A stretch of DNA of 64,000 nucleotides. Source: Rotaria socialis (taxonomy: Eukaryota > Rotifera > Eurotatoria > Philodinida > Philodinidae). The DNA lies in assembly GCA_905331475.1 (NCBI GenBank), contig CAJNYU010004523.1, positions 150,807 to 214,806 on the forward strand, written 5' to 3'. Position numbers and translations under genes: made by a program. Under the pieces are notes generated by a model. That model searched no databases. It was not told the origin of the DNA and saw nothing but the letters and a program-made list of their open reading frames with translations. Below are positions 12,417 through 25,805 of the stretch, in pieces (positions within the stretch are counted from its first letter, which is position 1; every line of letters starts with the position of its first letter).

Positions 12417-12806
12417 ATGGTACAGACTATTAGTTCGATAGAAGACCTCCAAACTGAACTTCAAAACGAGAAAAATAACGATAAACTTATTGTGTTGGAC
12501 TTCTTTGCAACGTATGCGAAAATTAGAAGTTTTTGAATAATGTTTATTGTTATTATTATTATTTTTTATAGATGGTGTGGACCATGTGTACGAGTAAAAC
12601 CAAAAATTGAAGATTGGAGCAATAATGAATTCAAAGATAGCGTAGTGTTTCTTAAATGTGATGTTGATCAAGCTGAAGCGGTTTCACAAGAATACAACAT
12701 TGAAGCAATGCCAACATTTGTGTTTTTTAAAAATGGAAAAGAAATTCATCGAGTTGTTGGCGCCAATGTTGAACAATTAAAGGCTGATATTGCAAGCCGA
12801 AGTTAA
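12417..12806 (+). CDS. Thioredoxin
   Basis: A classic cytosolic thioredoxin of 109 residues that reduces protein disulfides using a vicinal dithiol. Exon 1 is 12417-12511 and exon 2 is 12572-12806, with a 60-bp phase-2 intron (GTATGC...TATAG). The active site WCGPC (Cys34, Cys37) begins right after the splice junction, at the codon completed across it (FFAT|WCGPC). The buried Asp sits in VLDFFAT and the cis-proline in EAMPTFVFFK. There is no leader or transmembrane segment, and length and motifs match the family's usual 105-110 residues. The ATG at 12417 gives the expected N-terminal helix (MVQTISSIEDLQTEL). A TTTTTTTAG acceptor-like site lies 42 bp upstream, which may mark a 5'-UTR intron or trans-splice site. 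It is the only intact gene in the first 18 kb. Confidence 0.95.
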
Positions 12807-14118
12807 AAAAATTACTGCAATGAGAATAAAACTTGAATGAAAAAAACAACAGAATGAAGTTTTGTTTATGTATGTCTATTTTCTATTCAACAAGTTTTTT
12901 TTTGCTATTCAATTACTTGTTGATATTTTGAATGTGTTCAAACAACTTTTCACTTTGAAAATTATTTTATCACATGTAAACCAACAATTATTTCAGCTTT
13001 TTTTTCACTACTTAGCTATTAACAATAAAAAACTTGGTCTTTATTTCTTTGGATATTACTATGCTCGCCAATTGATAAGTTAAGGTGTCCGAAAACTTTT
13101 GGAAGGATTTCAACTAAATAAAAATCTGCGATACAATAGAATCGGTTATGACAAATACGAATGATTTAGCTTGTAAATTTCGACATCTTGTAATGAAAAC
13201 AAATACTTGAAGTTTTGATGCCAATCACCGTTCTATCACTAGAAAAAAAGAAAAACGCGAATGTTTAATAGTTAAAATACACCCCACCCGAGTTGTTTTT
13301 CTTCTACTATTCGTATGTTCGTATGGCGGTGAGTAACTGAAATAGAAATGCTAGACAGCTTAAATATTAATATTGATAAATGTTACTTACGTTGGTTGGA
13401 TACTAATTTGCTATCAAAGGATCATTCTTGCAGGTGCACCAATTCATTTTAAGAAAGTTTTGACAACATGAAGAAAACTTAGATTAATTATTTTCCATCA
13501 AATTTAATTTGGTCTTTTAGTTTTATATGAGTATTAAAAACAAACTAAATGTGCTATTGGTGAAACAATTACCGATGCACTTGAGATTTTTCTTATTTCA
13601 ATTCATTTTCTCTTTATATCAATGATAAAAATGACGCGAGTAATTCATTTTGACATTGAATAAGTTAATAGTACTGAAACCTTTTCGACACTTCAATACT
13701 CTAATGATTATATACGTATATATATATATATATATATATGAGTGAACTGCAACTTTTTGGTACATTTTGCATTTTAGCTGTATTTGTCTAATAACTGTTT
13801 TTCCTCTTAGTTGATTTTGATAATTTTTTCATCAGCTATTGATTCTAGTATGTCCCACCGGCACACAAAATTTCAGCTCTCTAGCTCATACAATCGCTTA
13901 GTTATAAGGAAAACATGGCAACAAAATGTTAGTTTTTACTGACACGTGAGAAGAAAAATGAATTTTTGGACTATAGAACAGCAAGAGAAAAAATATTTAA
14001 ATAGATTATTTTGTACAACGTTCAATGCTCTATCGAAGTATATTATGGATTTAAATTTTATACTTCATTCTCTCGTTCGTCCAACGTTCACATTATTTGA
14101 CAGACACTTGTATTTTTG

Positions 14119-14476
14119 TGTAGAATGACACAAACGTGATTACAGTTCGACTACTGATAAAGCTGATGACGCAGAGATTATACGAAAGGAAAGACAACTC
14201 TTTAAGTAACGAAATGGTAAGAAAAAACTCTGTGTTGTTACCTTTCCTTATCGATACAAATAAGAAGACTTTCTGAAAAAAAGGTCATTATACTCACTTT
14301 GTAGAATGACAATTTGAAAATTGGATGCTTTATAACTCCTCAAAAATTAGTGCGATTAGGCTTAAATTTTTACTCAAGATATAAACTAACAAGATCTATC
14401 AGTGATAAAAATTTCAGCCCCCAATCATCTTCTGTTCTGGAAAAATTTACATTATACTGAGAAATGTAGAATGACA
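14119..14476 (+). repeat. Three dispersed copies of TGTAGAATGACA
   Basis: The 12-mer TGTAGAATGACA starts at 14119, 14300 and 14465, spaced 181 and 165 bp apart. The last two copies continue identically into ATTT. Sequence between them is not obviously duplicated, so this is a loose repeat or a shared short motif, of unknown role. Confidence 0.45.
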
Positions 14477-14749
14477 ATTTTTCGCGAATATTTTCAGTAC
14501 GGCTCATTCAAAAATATTTTTTTCGGCGTAGTTAAGTGGGAAGCGATCATAGAGTATCATTTGGGAAAAAAATGATGACCTCAAAGCGAAAATGTTGAAG
14601 ATGTGAACGGTTTTTTCAAAAACAATTTATTCAGCATGAACATAAAAAAGCGCACTATTGTCTAGCTTCCAGTTTTATTCAAAAATTCGTAACTAGCACG
14701 AATTAGGACATGGTCCGAGATAGAATCGTCAACGTCGTTCTCCATAAAA

Positions 14750-14750
14750 N
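14750..14750. other. Single ambiguous base (N)
   Basis: One N occurs in an otherwise fully called window, in noncoding sequence. It probably marks a polymorphic or poorly resolved base rather than a scaffold gap. Confidence 0.9.
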
Positions 14751-16643
14751 TTATTCGATAAATTAAAAACCAATTCGTTTAAACGCTCAAAATTGGAGTT
14801 TCTATGAGTTTTCGCGTTCGGAAAGTGAGAATTCTGCGTAAAAAACGCGTTTCTTGCGTTTCATTAATGAGCGTTAATAACCCACAATCACGGTTCCCGA
14901 TTGAGTGTTTAAACGCGTTTTTGAAAACGTTTGTCTGCTTGGGACAGCTAAAGACTGATTTATTATTATTGGTTTACTTGTTTTTTTCTAATTTTATGAG
15001 GCGGAGTTTTCAAAAACTACTACTGATTTCTTTGATAGTAAGAGTATTTCTAGTTTTGATATAGAATGAAAACGTCTGCAACATGGACATCTATAGAACT
15101 ATCAAACAGATACAGATATCACTTTAATCTATTAGCATTTGTGTAGGATTATGAACGAAAGGTGAAATATGTTCTCGTCTTTTCAAACTTCTCATTGATT
15201 AAAATAAACAATATTCTTCTCAAGACGCAACATTAGAACTTTATTGTAAGAGTCATGACTTTTAAAATCATCTGAGGTATTCAATATTGGAAATGAAATC
15301 ATCAAATAAAAATCTTCACTAATTGCTTTCAATGATTAACTCATGTTTTTTTTGTGTTTCCACACAATACTCAGGTTATTGTAGAAAATGGCCGGTGTCT
15401 AGCTAGGCTATCAACGCTAGAATGAAATAAAACATCTAAGCTATTACTAGCACTGACGTGATAATGATCGTAACATTGAATTTTCTATTTGAAAAGAAAA
15501 TAGCATTTTCCAATTGTCTTAGTTTACTTATTCCTGAAAGATCGCCACATAAAAGATATTTGATCATTTGAAAACAGTTTAATTTATTGTATGTTTTTCT
15601 TTTTCAAATGAGCTTTGTTGATATAGGCAACTACTATGATTGCATTAATGGTTATTACTGATACTTAACAGTATTACTTGATCATAAACAAAATAATTAT
15701 TTTATCAAAAAAAAACTTTTTTTACTAAATTCTTGTTTGAAGAGCGTTTGACAAGCTTCTTTAGGATTGATATGTGCTCCATGTGTTTTCAGAAATTACG
15801 ACTTGTTTTCAATTCTTTCATGGCGACAAAAAATATTGACTTTATTAAATGTTTTTTTTGGTATGTCTGCATATATCTATTTTTTGATGAGTTTCGAAAG
15901 ACAAATTGAATATGAAAATAAAGCAAACTATACACATATACAGGAACAACAATAAAAGTTCAGTTTTCAATCATCTAGATTCGATTCTCTCGTCAATTAG
16001 AGCAAAACTATTTTCATTTGGTTTAGTTGTGAGGTTAACACACTTAAAATGATACCATTTATATTTCACACGTTTTACTATCACAAAAAAATCATTGATC
16101 CATAAGAAAACTAAACGAAAGAAAAATGATTGCAACAAAAATAAAATCGTGTTTTTTCATACTTGAACACATAAACACTAGGTAGTTGCATCAGATTGTA
16201 CTATTGATATATTATTAGTCATTCTCAATTTTCTCCCATTTTCACAATTCGAATTTATGTTGTTTTGTACAAACCTTTTACTCTCGCGCTCGTTATTAAT
16301 GAGTTTTTCATTTTGCTCACGATTCCATATAAATTTTCGTTTAATATTTACTGTTAATAGTGAACGTTGAGATTCTAAACATCAAGTAAAAATCGTATGT
16401 GCGGTGAAATTCGATTTTTTTTTCAAAACAAACATACTAGATTCAGAATCATATTCATTCTCAGAATTTCAGCTATTTGAATTATGATTCGATAAGAAAC
16501 TTTGTTGATTATTTAATTAGACTAGAATAATAAAACATACGTTACCGTAGAATTTAGCAAATATCTTCGGATCAATTGTAATTTCAATTTTCCATAGAGT
16601 ACAATACAAAGCAATCTTATAGAAGAAATTAAATTAATTTTAC

Positions 16644-16791
16644 CATATTTTTGATAAGCTAGATCAGTATGTTTTGATGGTCGCTTAGTGACATCAAGCA
16701 TTTGTTGACTTAATTGAATTTTTTGATCACTAGTTATTTTAGCTTGTTGTATTGTAGGTATTAATATCGCTTTATTTGAAAGTTGAGATTC
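16644..16791 (-). CDS. Candidate isolated coding exon, unrecognised
   Basis: A 148-base minus-strand segment is bounded by a TTTTAG acceptor and a GTAAAA donor, and is open in phase 0. It reads ESQLSNKAILIPTIQQAKIT and ends KRPSKHTDLAYQKYG, with a composition unlike the surrounding noncoding DNA. I could not connect it to flanking exons: the next downstream open stretch (towards 16.54 kb) lacks a usable acceptor, and the upstream candidate near 16.9 kb fits no consistent phase. It may be one exon of a small gene, or a relic. I do not recognise the family. Confidence 0.3.
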
Positions 16792-16799
16792 CTAAAATA

Positions 16800-18169
16800 T
16801 TCAAATCTTAACGTAAAGAATTGTTCTAATTTGATTGCTTTACTGATTATTTTTGTTAATCGTCAAATTTAATTCGCGAATTTTCAATTTTTTTGTGAAT
16901 ACGTCGATGGTAATCTAAATTTTCAAAATTGAAACAGTTCGAGTTGCAGTTTATGAATACATTAACAGAGGCTTTCAGAATCAATTGATTGTCTCCTGGT
17001 GATGGATTCCAACGGGTTAGGATCATTTTCTGAGTTTTATGTGAGAGTGAACAATAGAAAGAAAGTTCAATTCAAATTCTATAGAAATTCCTAACACATG
17101 AGTGACGTGTCACAGAGCTCTACCAGTGCATATATTGAGATTATGATTTTTAAGAGTTAGATGTCATGAAAAATCAACACAACTTTTGAGACCGACCCAA
17201 AAGTATTTCATAAGATAATATCATTCGGCAAAATTCAACTAGTAATCCGTTCAGCTACGTTTTTTAATCAAGGGCTTCGTGATGCCTATTAAGAATTATC
17301 GATAGTCATAATCTCGAAATATGATCACAAATCTTAACTGTTTTGAGAGCCATAGTAAAGCAATAAATATTTTTTAACTACATTTTAACGTGGAATTAAA
17401 AGAGTCTATAGCTTCTCTTCTGATTTCACACTAAGCGAAACAAAGCGAGAATATCCAATGCGTATTGAAGCTAGTAGAAATTCATGTGTCTAACACTCAT
17501 ATGTGTTGATGCTCAATAGACTCATGTTTTCATTCATTATCATTAAACAATTCACCTTTTTATATGCATACTATTGTAGAGATCTATCGACCATGTAAAA
17601 ATTCATTTCTGTAATTAGTTGGTTGATCAATCCATCTTACGGAAAACTGCTTGCACTAAAATCTATACCACGAAGAAAGAAGTGAAACCATGCATACTTC
17701 TTACGCTTCCTAGATATACTGTATGAGTTCAAAAATAGAATGTTTCATTTGAAAAGCTTCAGATATATGCGACACATATTCAGCCATGCAATTAAAAAGA
17801 AACTCTACTTGTATGGGTTGAGAAAAAAAGAAGACGCATAACAACTGATGTGAGTTTTGCTAACCTAAAGGCGACTACTGGCAATGCTTATTTTTAGACA
17901 ATACAAGAACTAATAATTATCACATTTACAGTTTCTTTTGATAATTATTTTTGTACCGTGTAAATTAAGATCAAGTTACTGAACTTGTGATCATTTTGAA
18001 AAATCAATTCCATTATCTAAATAATCAACAAATATTTGCATATAATGATGAACAAGTGTTTCATTAACTGATATGTTCAATTGTTACTGTTGTCATTGAA
18101 GTAGTTATGAAAAATAAATCTAAAATTTACCAACCAAAAAAACAAATTAAGCAGAACAGACGTAAGAAT
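16800..18169. other. Gene-free stretch
   Basis: AT-rich; contains the 3' flank of the NFXL1 gene and nothing else I recognise. Confidence 0.5.
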
Positions 18170-21100
18170 TTAAGCAATTTCTTTAAACATGTAAATAATC
18201 AAAGAAACAGTTATAATTGAAAAAATTCCAAACAAAATAATAACTTTATTTAATGTCCAGACAAAACGACGTGTTCTGTTTTTCTTTACTGACACATTTC
18301 GATTATTAGTTGTTGGTTTTTCGCCAGAAGAACTTTTTCGATTCATTCTATTGTTTAATGATGATTTATCGATGTCCGTTGGAAGTTTCGATTCTTCAAC
18401 TATCGATTGAACAACAAGAGGATTCGATGATATTGCAATTCGATTCGTTTTTATTTCAGCACATAATTCATCACATGGTATTCGATAGTTTCTAATTGTA
18501 TTTATATCACAACATAGTAACTCTTTATTCATACGTCTACATCCACAACGAACTGGAACTAATTGTGAACAACTACAAACAGACGAACATGAATCTGAAT
18601 GACATACATAAGTACACAAATGACCACAAGCAAGCTAAAATTTAAAAAGAATTATTTAATTATCCATGAAAAAAAATTTTTTTTTGACAAACATAACAAA
18701 TAGTAATGATTATAAATAAAATATCAACGCATTGTTTTACTTTTTTATTCGATGAACATTAGTTTTCGTGAGTTTCGTCTTAAAGAAGGCGAAATTTGGC
18801 ATCGAACAAGACAAGATAACACATGAATTTTTCTTCAAACGATATAGATATGAAAAAAACAAATCTATCATAGAATTGCGAAAGATACATTTTGCGATGC
18901 TTACAACTATTGGGAAGAATACAAGGATTTGTGATTTTATTCAAAGTATTGAATCTGTTTAAGATCGTTTCCTTCAAAGCTAATGTTATCAGAGTTTTTT
19001 TTATAATTCTAACAACTGCCATGCTCAATTTTTCAGACAATTATAATCTTTGATATAAATTATATTCAATACCGAACTACATAGAGAGTGGGATGAGCTC
19101 AAGTATTTTTATTTTTGACAGTGATAAATACATTTAATTTATCAAAACTAATAAGTTTCTTTACTTTTTTTGAACAGGGTTTTCCACATGATTTTAATTT
19201 TTCTTTCTTTTCATCAGTTGCATTTGTAAATGTTTGACAATCACTATAGATCACTTGTGTATTACAATGGCATCTCATTCGAAGACGTTGTTTACATGGT
19301 GGGCATTTATCTTGATGACAAGCTAATGGACAAGAATGCTGACAACCTAGTGGTCGCTCTTTTGTACACATTTCTTCACATTGCATACATTCCGTACCAG
19401 CCTGAAATATACGATGGAATTTAAATAGTAATTAAATACTTCCTTACATCAGTTTGATTTGATACACCAGTAACAACATGGCATGGACGATTACATAAAT
19501 GATTGTGACATTTTAATGTACGACTGCATACTTGACCACAACAGAATGAGCGTGCTTGGGAGCATGGAATGACTCGAGACTAATCGAAATCCAAGAAAAG
19601 AAATGAATGAATTATTGCTTTTTTTGGAAAAAAATTCGAAGCATACAGTATGTTGACCAAAACACTCAACCGTTGTCGGAACTTGACACGGTGGGCAAGT
19701 TAGAGATTTTCTTATCAGTTTTTCTTTCTCTTTCATTCCCCATGGTGTATTTGATGAATTGACTTCTTCTTTCACCATAACTGAATCATGACATGTTGCT
19801 GAGCATAAATGTGAACAATTTTTTAATGATAAATTACATTGTTGTTTACAATCTGGACAATCATTAAAATGACATAAGTGTGGTTCACGTTCTGCATGAT
19901 GACAATCTGATGGTTTTCTGTAAGGAAAAAAATGATTTCTAGTTTAATTGTTCGCAACAAAATCTAATTACAACTTACAAACATAATTTATTACAACGTG
20001 GTTTTCGAGTTTGTTTTTCACAACCACATGGAACACTTACTGATGTTTGTCCACATGCACATGTAACATTAGCTTTATGTGTACACGGATAACATTGGCC
20101 ACGGTGACATTCACTAAGGCATTTATGATTACGACAATTAAGTGTTTTACCGCACACTGTTTGACAAGGAGGACAATTTCCATCACAACACTAATTTATT
20201 TAGGAAATCAAAAATAGAAAGGAATCAATATTATTATTCAAAATACACAGACATAACAGATGATGCAAAAGTTCTGAACTAGTATTATTCATTCCGTACT
20301 TATTTTTTGTTTTGGAAAAAAATTCATTATAAGAAGAATGCTTATACGATACTTGATGGTATCCATAAAAAACGATGAGCTCATGAATATTAAACTTTTG
20401 CATTATATGTTAAGTAGAATTTATTGCCTTCATACTTTTCGTTTACATGGATGTTTATCACATGAACGCATGCGAGTACATTTTGTTTCACAGAGATATT
20501 CTTGACAGCATGGAATTAATTTTTCTTTTAAACTACAACGACATCGCTTTAAGATAACTTGTCGACACTGAAATAAATTGAATTTGTTTTTTTGAATGCA
20601 AAGAACATAGAAATAAAATGATTTCTCTTACTGATTCACAAGAACCCGTATGACATCGATGCAAACATCGATGAAGACCACAATCAAGTTTTCTATCACA
20701 CGTATCACCACATGTTGGAGCGTCTTCAGAACAAGGCAAGTTTTCATATTCTAAAACAAAATTTTCGATAAAGTTAAATCTTTTGTCAACATGAGAAGAT
20801 TAGTTTTTATCCCTATCTTCTTATCGAATTAAATACTCAAAAGAATAATTGGAAAACAACCAGTTTATTTCTATATTTTATATAATAATATGATTCTCAT
20901 TATACGCTAAGGCTGTGAATCGCTACTATCTATTCCAGAGACGATAATTTCTGTATTTTTCGACATGATAATTAAATAACGTTTACAAATTAAGATAATG
21001 AAAAACTTCCCTCACTCAACATCATCTATGATCTATTATTAATGCTAAATACTTGTTTAGTCTCTGATGTCTTCTAGCAAACTTCGAAATATGTCAGTCA

Positions 21101-23374
21101 AATAAGTCATACTATTTTTAGAATAACAATGATTTTGAAAAAGTATAGACTCAGTTGAAACCAAAACAATAGAGGTAATGGTATCTTTAAAATTGTTTCA
21201 ATTCATGAAATATTTATTTTAGCATCAGTTCTCATTAAAATATAAAAACCTCTCATTGAATCGAATAACTTAGGCGCTCTTCTCTTTATAACATTGGCAA
21301 GTTTTAAATTTTGTGTCGATTTCTCTACAATCATCACTAATAAATCAAAAGGTTGTATACGACTTTCTTCTACTATCTAGTTTGTTTTATAAATAAATCA
21401 TACTTGTTTTTCCACATGAACAAGTTCTTATGCCCTGCCGAGGACATGTTCCACATTCATTTCTATGACATATACGCTTACATTCGTGTATATGACAATT
21501 TAGTAATCGATTGCATAGCTAGAGCAGAGAATAGTAGTGAATATTCTTTAAATAAAAGAACGTTTTCCTGACTTGATCACATTGAAAATTTAATTCATTA
21601 CAATTTCGTACTGCTTTTGTTTTCCCACATTGACATGATTGAATACTTGTTTTTTGGCATGGTAAACAATCTCCAGTATGACAAACCTGATTAAAACGAA
21701 TTTTTTCTATCAACCAAATTTTTCATGAAATATATAATATACTTGTTCACAACGGTGTTGCTGACACGATAATAATTTTGAACAAGCTTTTCCACATGAC
21801 CAACCTTTAAAACCGCATCGACGTGCTGTTGGACAAGATTGATTACAATAACAACGAACATTTATTTGTTTTGGGCATGGTGGACATGGTCCAGGATGAC
21901 ACAGTAATAAACATATATGACCACATTCAGGTATTAATCGTTTTCCACATGTTTGTCCACATGAATGTGGAATTGACCATGGATCAAACTGAGGATCGAT
22001 TTCTTTATGACAATAACATAAATAACGTTTCGGCGTATCTTTTTGATCAAATTCAGTTCGACATTTTGGACTAAACGAAGAGCAATATATTATGATAAAC
22101 ATCTTACTGTATAAATAAAATTTTACCAATGCCAACTGTTTGTTTCATTATTATTTATTACCAATGATTGATATACGCCATCTTTAATCCATTTTTGTAT
22201 ACAAACTATATGAAATGGTGAATAACAACATGAACAATTCCAAATCTAAATAAAAGATTCCGATAAATGAAAGAAGATCTAAGTTATTTTTAATACGAAC
22301 TGCGTCAGTTTTTTGTATTAGATCAATACATATTAAACATATATTAGCATCTGATGATAAAGAATCTATTAAATATTGATAAGTACGACCAAGATCATCC
22401 GATGATTCTATTTAAAAAAAGTTTTACTTTCATATAATCAAATCAACTATCACGAATGAACAGCATGTTATAAGCAGACAAAAATCTATTTGGAGATTTT
22501 ATCAGAATATATTGGTTAGTATTGTGTTCTTCATGTGAAAAAAAGATAACTATTGATTTCATAGTATATTTGATAGTGTGAGAAAATAAATTATCAATCA
22601 AAACTTTAAAACAATTTAAGAGATGTTCTCAAATGTAGTAAGTAGCATGGTATTGTGTATGTTCATTTTCAAGTACATTGACGTGATTAGATCAATACTA
22701 TGCAAATAATACTGTTTTTTCATGAAATTTTCGAGCTGATTATTTTGTTTTATATAAATTGCGTTTCAAATTGAAAGGAAGAAAGAGTTTCTTTTTGTTC
22801 ATTGAACTCTAATAAGTAATAGAAGCAATCGATAGTCGATTCAATATTCATAAAACAATATTTCACTTTCTTTCATCCTTAGTTATCTGAATTCTAAAGA
22901 CGGCAACAGCTCTTCATTAAATCGATCGCTGTATTACGTCCCATATCGGCAATGTACTAACAACCGTAGGACATGTTACGAAATACTAAAATGAATAATT
23001 CCATTCATTCGAAGTGTAGTATTTGCTAAATCGATAGTATCCTTCTTTCTCGTTAAGAATTTTAATAGCTTACTGTTTGATCATCAAGCCTTAACAGCGC
23101 CCTTCAATCATAGAATAATATTTCACTTTTACTATACCAGCATTAAATGAACTTTTTGTTTTATTTAATACTTCTTCAATAAGTTTTCTGTCATCAGCTG
23201 TATCAGAATTCAATTGATAATTCTCAGTTGATATAAGCCGTCGTATATTTTCTTGATTTTTTTTTGCAATTTCTTCAAACTTTTCTTTTCTATATGAAAT
23301 AATGAAATATTAAATAACATTTACAATATATTTTAAGAAACACTTGAAACATACGCATTATTTGGATTCGACAT
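18170..23374 (-). CDS. NFXL1: NFXL1-type RING / NF-X1 zinc-finger membrane protein
   Basis: Fourteen exons (minus): 23374-23355, 23289-23138, 22407-22301, 22245-22127, 22070-21743, 21686-21573, 21518-21404, 20750-20632, 20567-20436, 20190-19979, 19917-19647, 19579-19448, 19401-19165, 18634-18170. They sum to 2523 nt, 840 residues (human NFXL1 is about 911). A C4HC3 RING-like domain spans about residues 81-136 ([13 protein letters not shown] to WHCPKCR). A long run of NF-X1 fingers follows, with repeats such as [17 protein letters not shown] and [21 protein letters not shown]. Near the end, [20 protein letters not shown] forms one transmembrane helix. That helix distinguishes NFXL1 from NFX1, which carries an R3H domain. 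The family is linked to E3 ligase activity and transcriptional control; a specific role here is inference. Exon 3 uses an unusual GTTCGT donor. The gene is divergent from the MKK gene. Confidence 0.9.
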
Positions 23375-23619
23375 ATTCTACACTAGAAATTCAAAGGAAG
23401 GAAAGAACAGCTAGCTACTAGCCTTTTTTCTCCAACACATGGCAGATATAAAAAACACCAATGGAAATGAAGAACAGAGGGTTAAAAATTTTCACATAAT
23501 TGGTTGATCAACTTACCTTTTATACATGACTCATCTCGTTGTGTGGCTACGACTACGGCAAATCTGATGAAACAATAGATATTTCTTTTACGTGCAACTC
23601 TTTGAAGTTAATATAAGAA
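23375..23619. promoter_or_regulatory. Bidirectional promoter between NFXL1 and MKK
   Basis: Only 245 bp separate the two divergent start codons, so core promoters and both 5' UTRs must lie here. An inverted CCAAT-type word (ACCAATGG, about 23457-23464) sits near the middle. I see no TATA box in a convincing position on either side. Confidence 0.6.
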
Positions 23620-25805
23620 ATGTCAAAAGGAACTACCAAGCGAGATCGAAAAGAAAAGTTTAAAAGTAAATAAATAAAACAAGAAAAACTTTGTAATGCT
23701 TCAGCAAGATACACACTTATCCTCACTTGTTATGTTTGTGGTGTGGGTGTATCATGTTGAAGAATTAACTTTTATTCATAACTGGCATTTATTTTTAGTT
23801 CGCGTGGAATTTCCTGATTATACAGGCGAACAAGTCGAAGCAGCAACAGATAACACTTATATGTATGCAAAAACAACTGCAGCATTTCTTAAAAATATTA
23901 TCATAATGTGTTTATTTTTTTTTAGGTTGCCTGATGTCGGTGAAGAAGCAACAATTAATTATGATGGTAAAGTAGTAACTATTAATGTAAATATGTTAAA
24001 TGACATACGTAAACTTGGCTTTGGAAATTATGGTAGTGTTATGTTAGCTGAAGTCAAAGATCATCCAGAAATAAAAATGGCTGTTAAAGTATGTTTAGAT
24101 TATAAAATAGAAATAGAATCTTAAGTCAGATCATGAACGGGGTATAACGACGAGTACAACTCTTTCAACTTTGATTGAATTCATTCAGTACTTGTTAAAT
24201 TTAGTCATTGAATAGTTTAAACTATAAGTTTAATTTGAGCAATATTTCAATTTCAGCTGTTTTGTAAATAACTCATTTTGGTTGAAATATTTGATTGATT
24301 CATCAATCTAAAAATTCGAATGCCTTTTAAAATTTTCTAATGAATAGATGTTTTTTTTTATAAAATTAGCTAAAATGAATTATTTTAACATTTTTATGTA
24401 GCGGTTAGGTTTGATACCAAGCACCAATAATTTAGCTGATTATACAGCTACAACAGATCTGAAAACAATTCGTGCAGTAGGTTCATGTAATTTTCCACAT
24501 GTCATCAGATTCTATGCTGGACTTATTGATAAAGTTGGTATCGATGTTATTTTCTTTCTTTTTTAAATTTTATTCATATATCAAAATAGAGAGAAAGTCA
24601 AGTAGTGATATGTATGGAAGCATGTGAAACATCAATGGAAAAATTTTATACAACGATGCATAAAATAAAAGAAACAAAACATCTTGACATATTACTGAAA
24701 CGCATGATAAATCATGTAAAATCGGATAAGATTAATATTAAAAAGAAGATATTCAACACTTTATCTTGTAGATTGTTGATGCATTACAATTTCTTAAATC
24801 AAAAGGAATACTTCATCGAGATGTTAAACCATCGAATATTTTAGTTAAACAAAATCCTGTTATATTTAAAATTTGTGATTTTGGTATATCAGGCCAATTA
24901 ACTAATTCAGTTGCACATACAATGATGAAAGGAACACAAGTTTATTTAGCTGTATGTAAAAATATTTTAGAGTAAATATCAAGTTTATTCATTTCAATTT
25001 TTAGCCGGAACGGATTGATGCAGCCCAAGCACCTGAAGGTTATGGTATACGATCTGATATGTGGGCATTAGGTCTTTCAACAGTAAATATAATAGTTGTT
25101 TTCATATATTCTAAACACATACGTATGTTTTCAATTTCCATAGTTGGAAATAACTACTGGTCAACATCCATTCGCTAAAATGAATGCAATAGGTATAATG
25201 AGTGCAATTATGACATGGATACCAGAGCCACCAACAATTTTATCAACAGAATTACAGCAGCTCATCATTTGCTTGTAAGTTATTAAGCATAGATAAATCA
25301 TATATTTCTAAGAAACTTTTTCTAAAAAGTATTGTCTCGAATACAAAATATGCTATTTTTCAAAATTAATATTCAATCGACGATGGGCTCGAAGTTTTAA
25401 AGTTTCCTTGATAGTTTAAGACTATTAAATGAGAATTTCTAATATATTTAGCGAAAAGAACATGTTAAACTTCTCAAAAATGAGAGAAATAGAATACTAC
25501 AATACTTTTATCTGTTATTAATACTATAGAAATGAAAATTACACTTAATGATGATTTTTCTATCGATCTTTATTATAATTATGAATGAAAATGAGTACAA
25601 TATAAACCAACGTTTTTGTTTATTTTATTAAATAAATACTATTCTATTTAGATTGAGAATAAAACAAGCAGAGCGACCGGCAACCTATGATGAGATTCAA
25701 GCATCACCAGCGATGAAGTCATTACCTGTAGACATAACAAATGGAGAAAGTGAAATGGTCAAAAATGTTCTGGCAAATATTCCCGTTATACCTGAGGATT
25801 ATTAA
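23620..25805 (+). CDS. MAP kinase kinase, MKK3/MKK6 type
   Basis: A dual-specificity kinase expected to phosphorylate a p38-type MAP kinase. Exons: 23620-23665, 23799-23862, 23926-24088, 24402-24533, 24590-24715, 24772-24951, 25005-25082, 25144-25274, 25652-25805; 1074 nt, 357 residues (human MKK6 is 334). The start was chosen because [15 protein letters not shown] joins in frame to [11 protein letters not shown] and resembles the MKK6 N-terminus, including a basic docking-like patch. The kinase domain has the P-loop [13 protein letters not shown]-equivalent [22 protein letters not shown], activation loop SVAHT and APE. SVAHT corresponds to the SVAKT dual phosphosite of MKK3/6. No further domain is present. 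MKK4 is the next closest family; a stress-pathway MKK is secure, the exact orthology less so. The exon 4 donor (GTTGGT at 24534) was picked to keep frame. Confidence 0.88.

Larger units (their letters stand above)
12807..16640. other. Gene-free stretch
   Basis: AT-rich; holds a (TA)n run at about 13714-13739 and three copies of TGTAGAATGACA (listed separately). GTGTCCGAAAACTTTTGG near 13084 resembles a Tc1/mariner terminus, but no partner end was found. I see no exon I can support. Confidence 0.5.

Noticed and set aside
13082-13110. Tc1/mariner-like end (GTGTCCGAAAACTTTTGG)
   Set aside because: Only one short match, with no inverted partner and no TA-flanked element visible.
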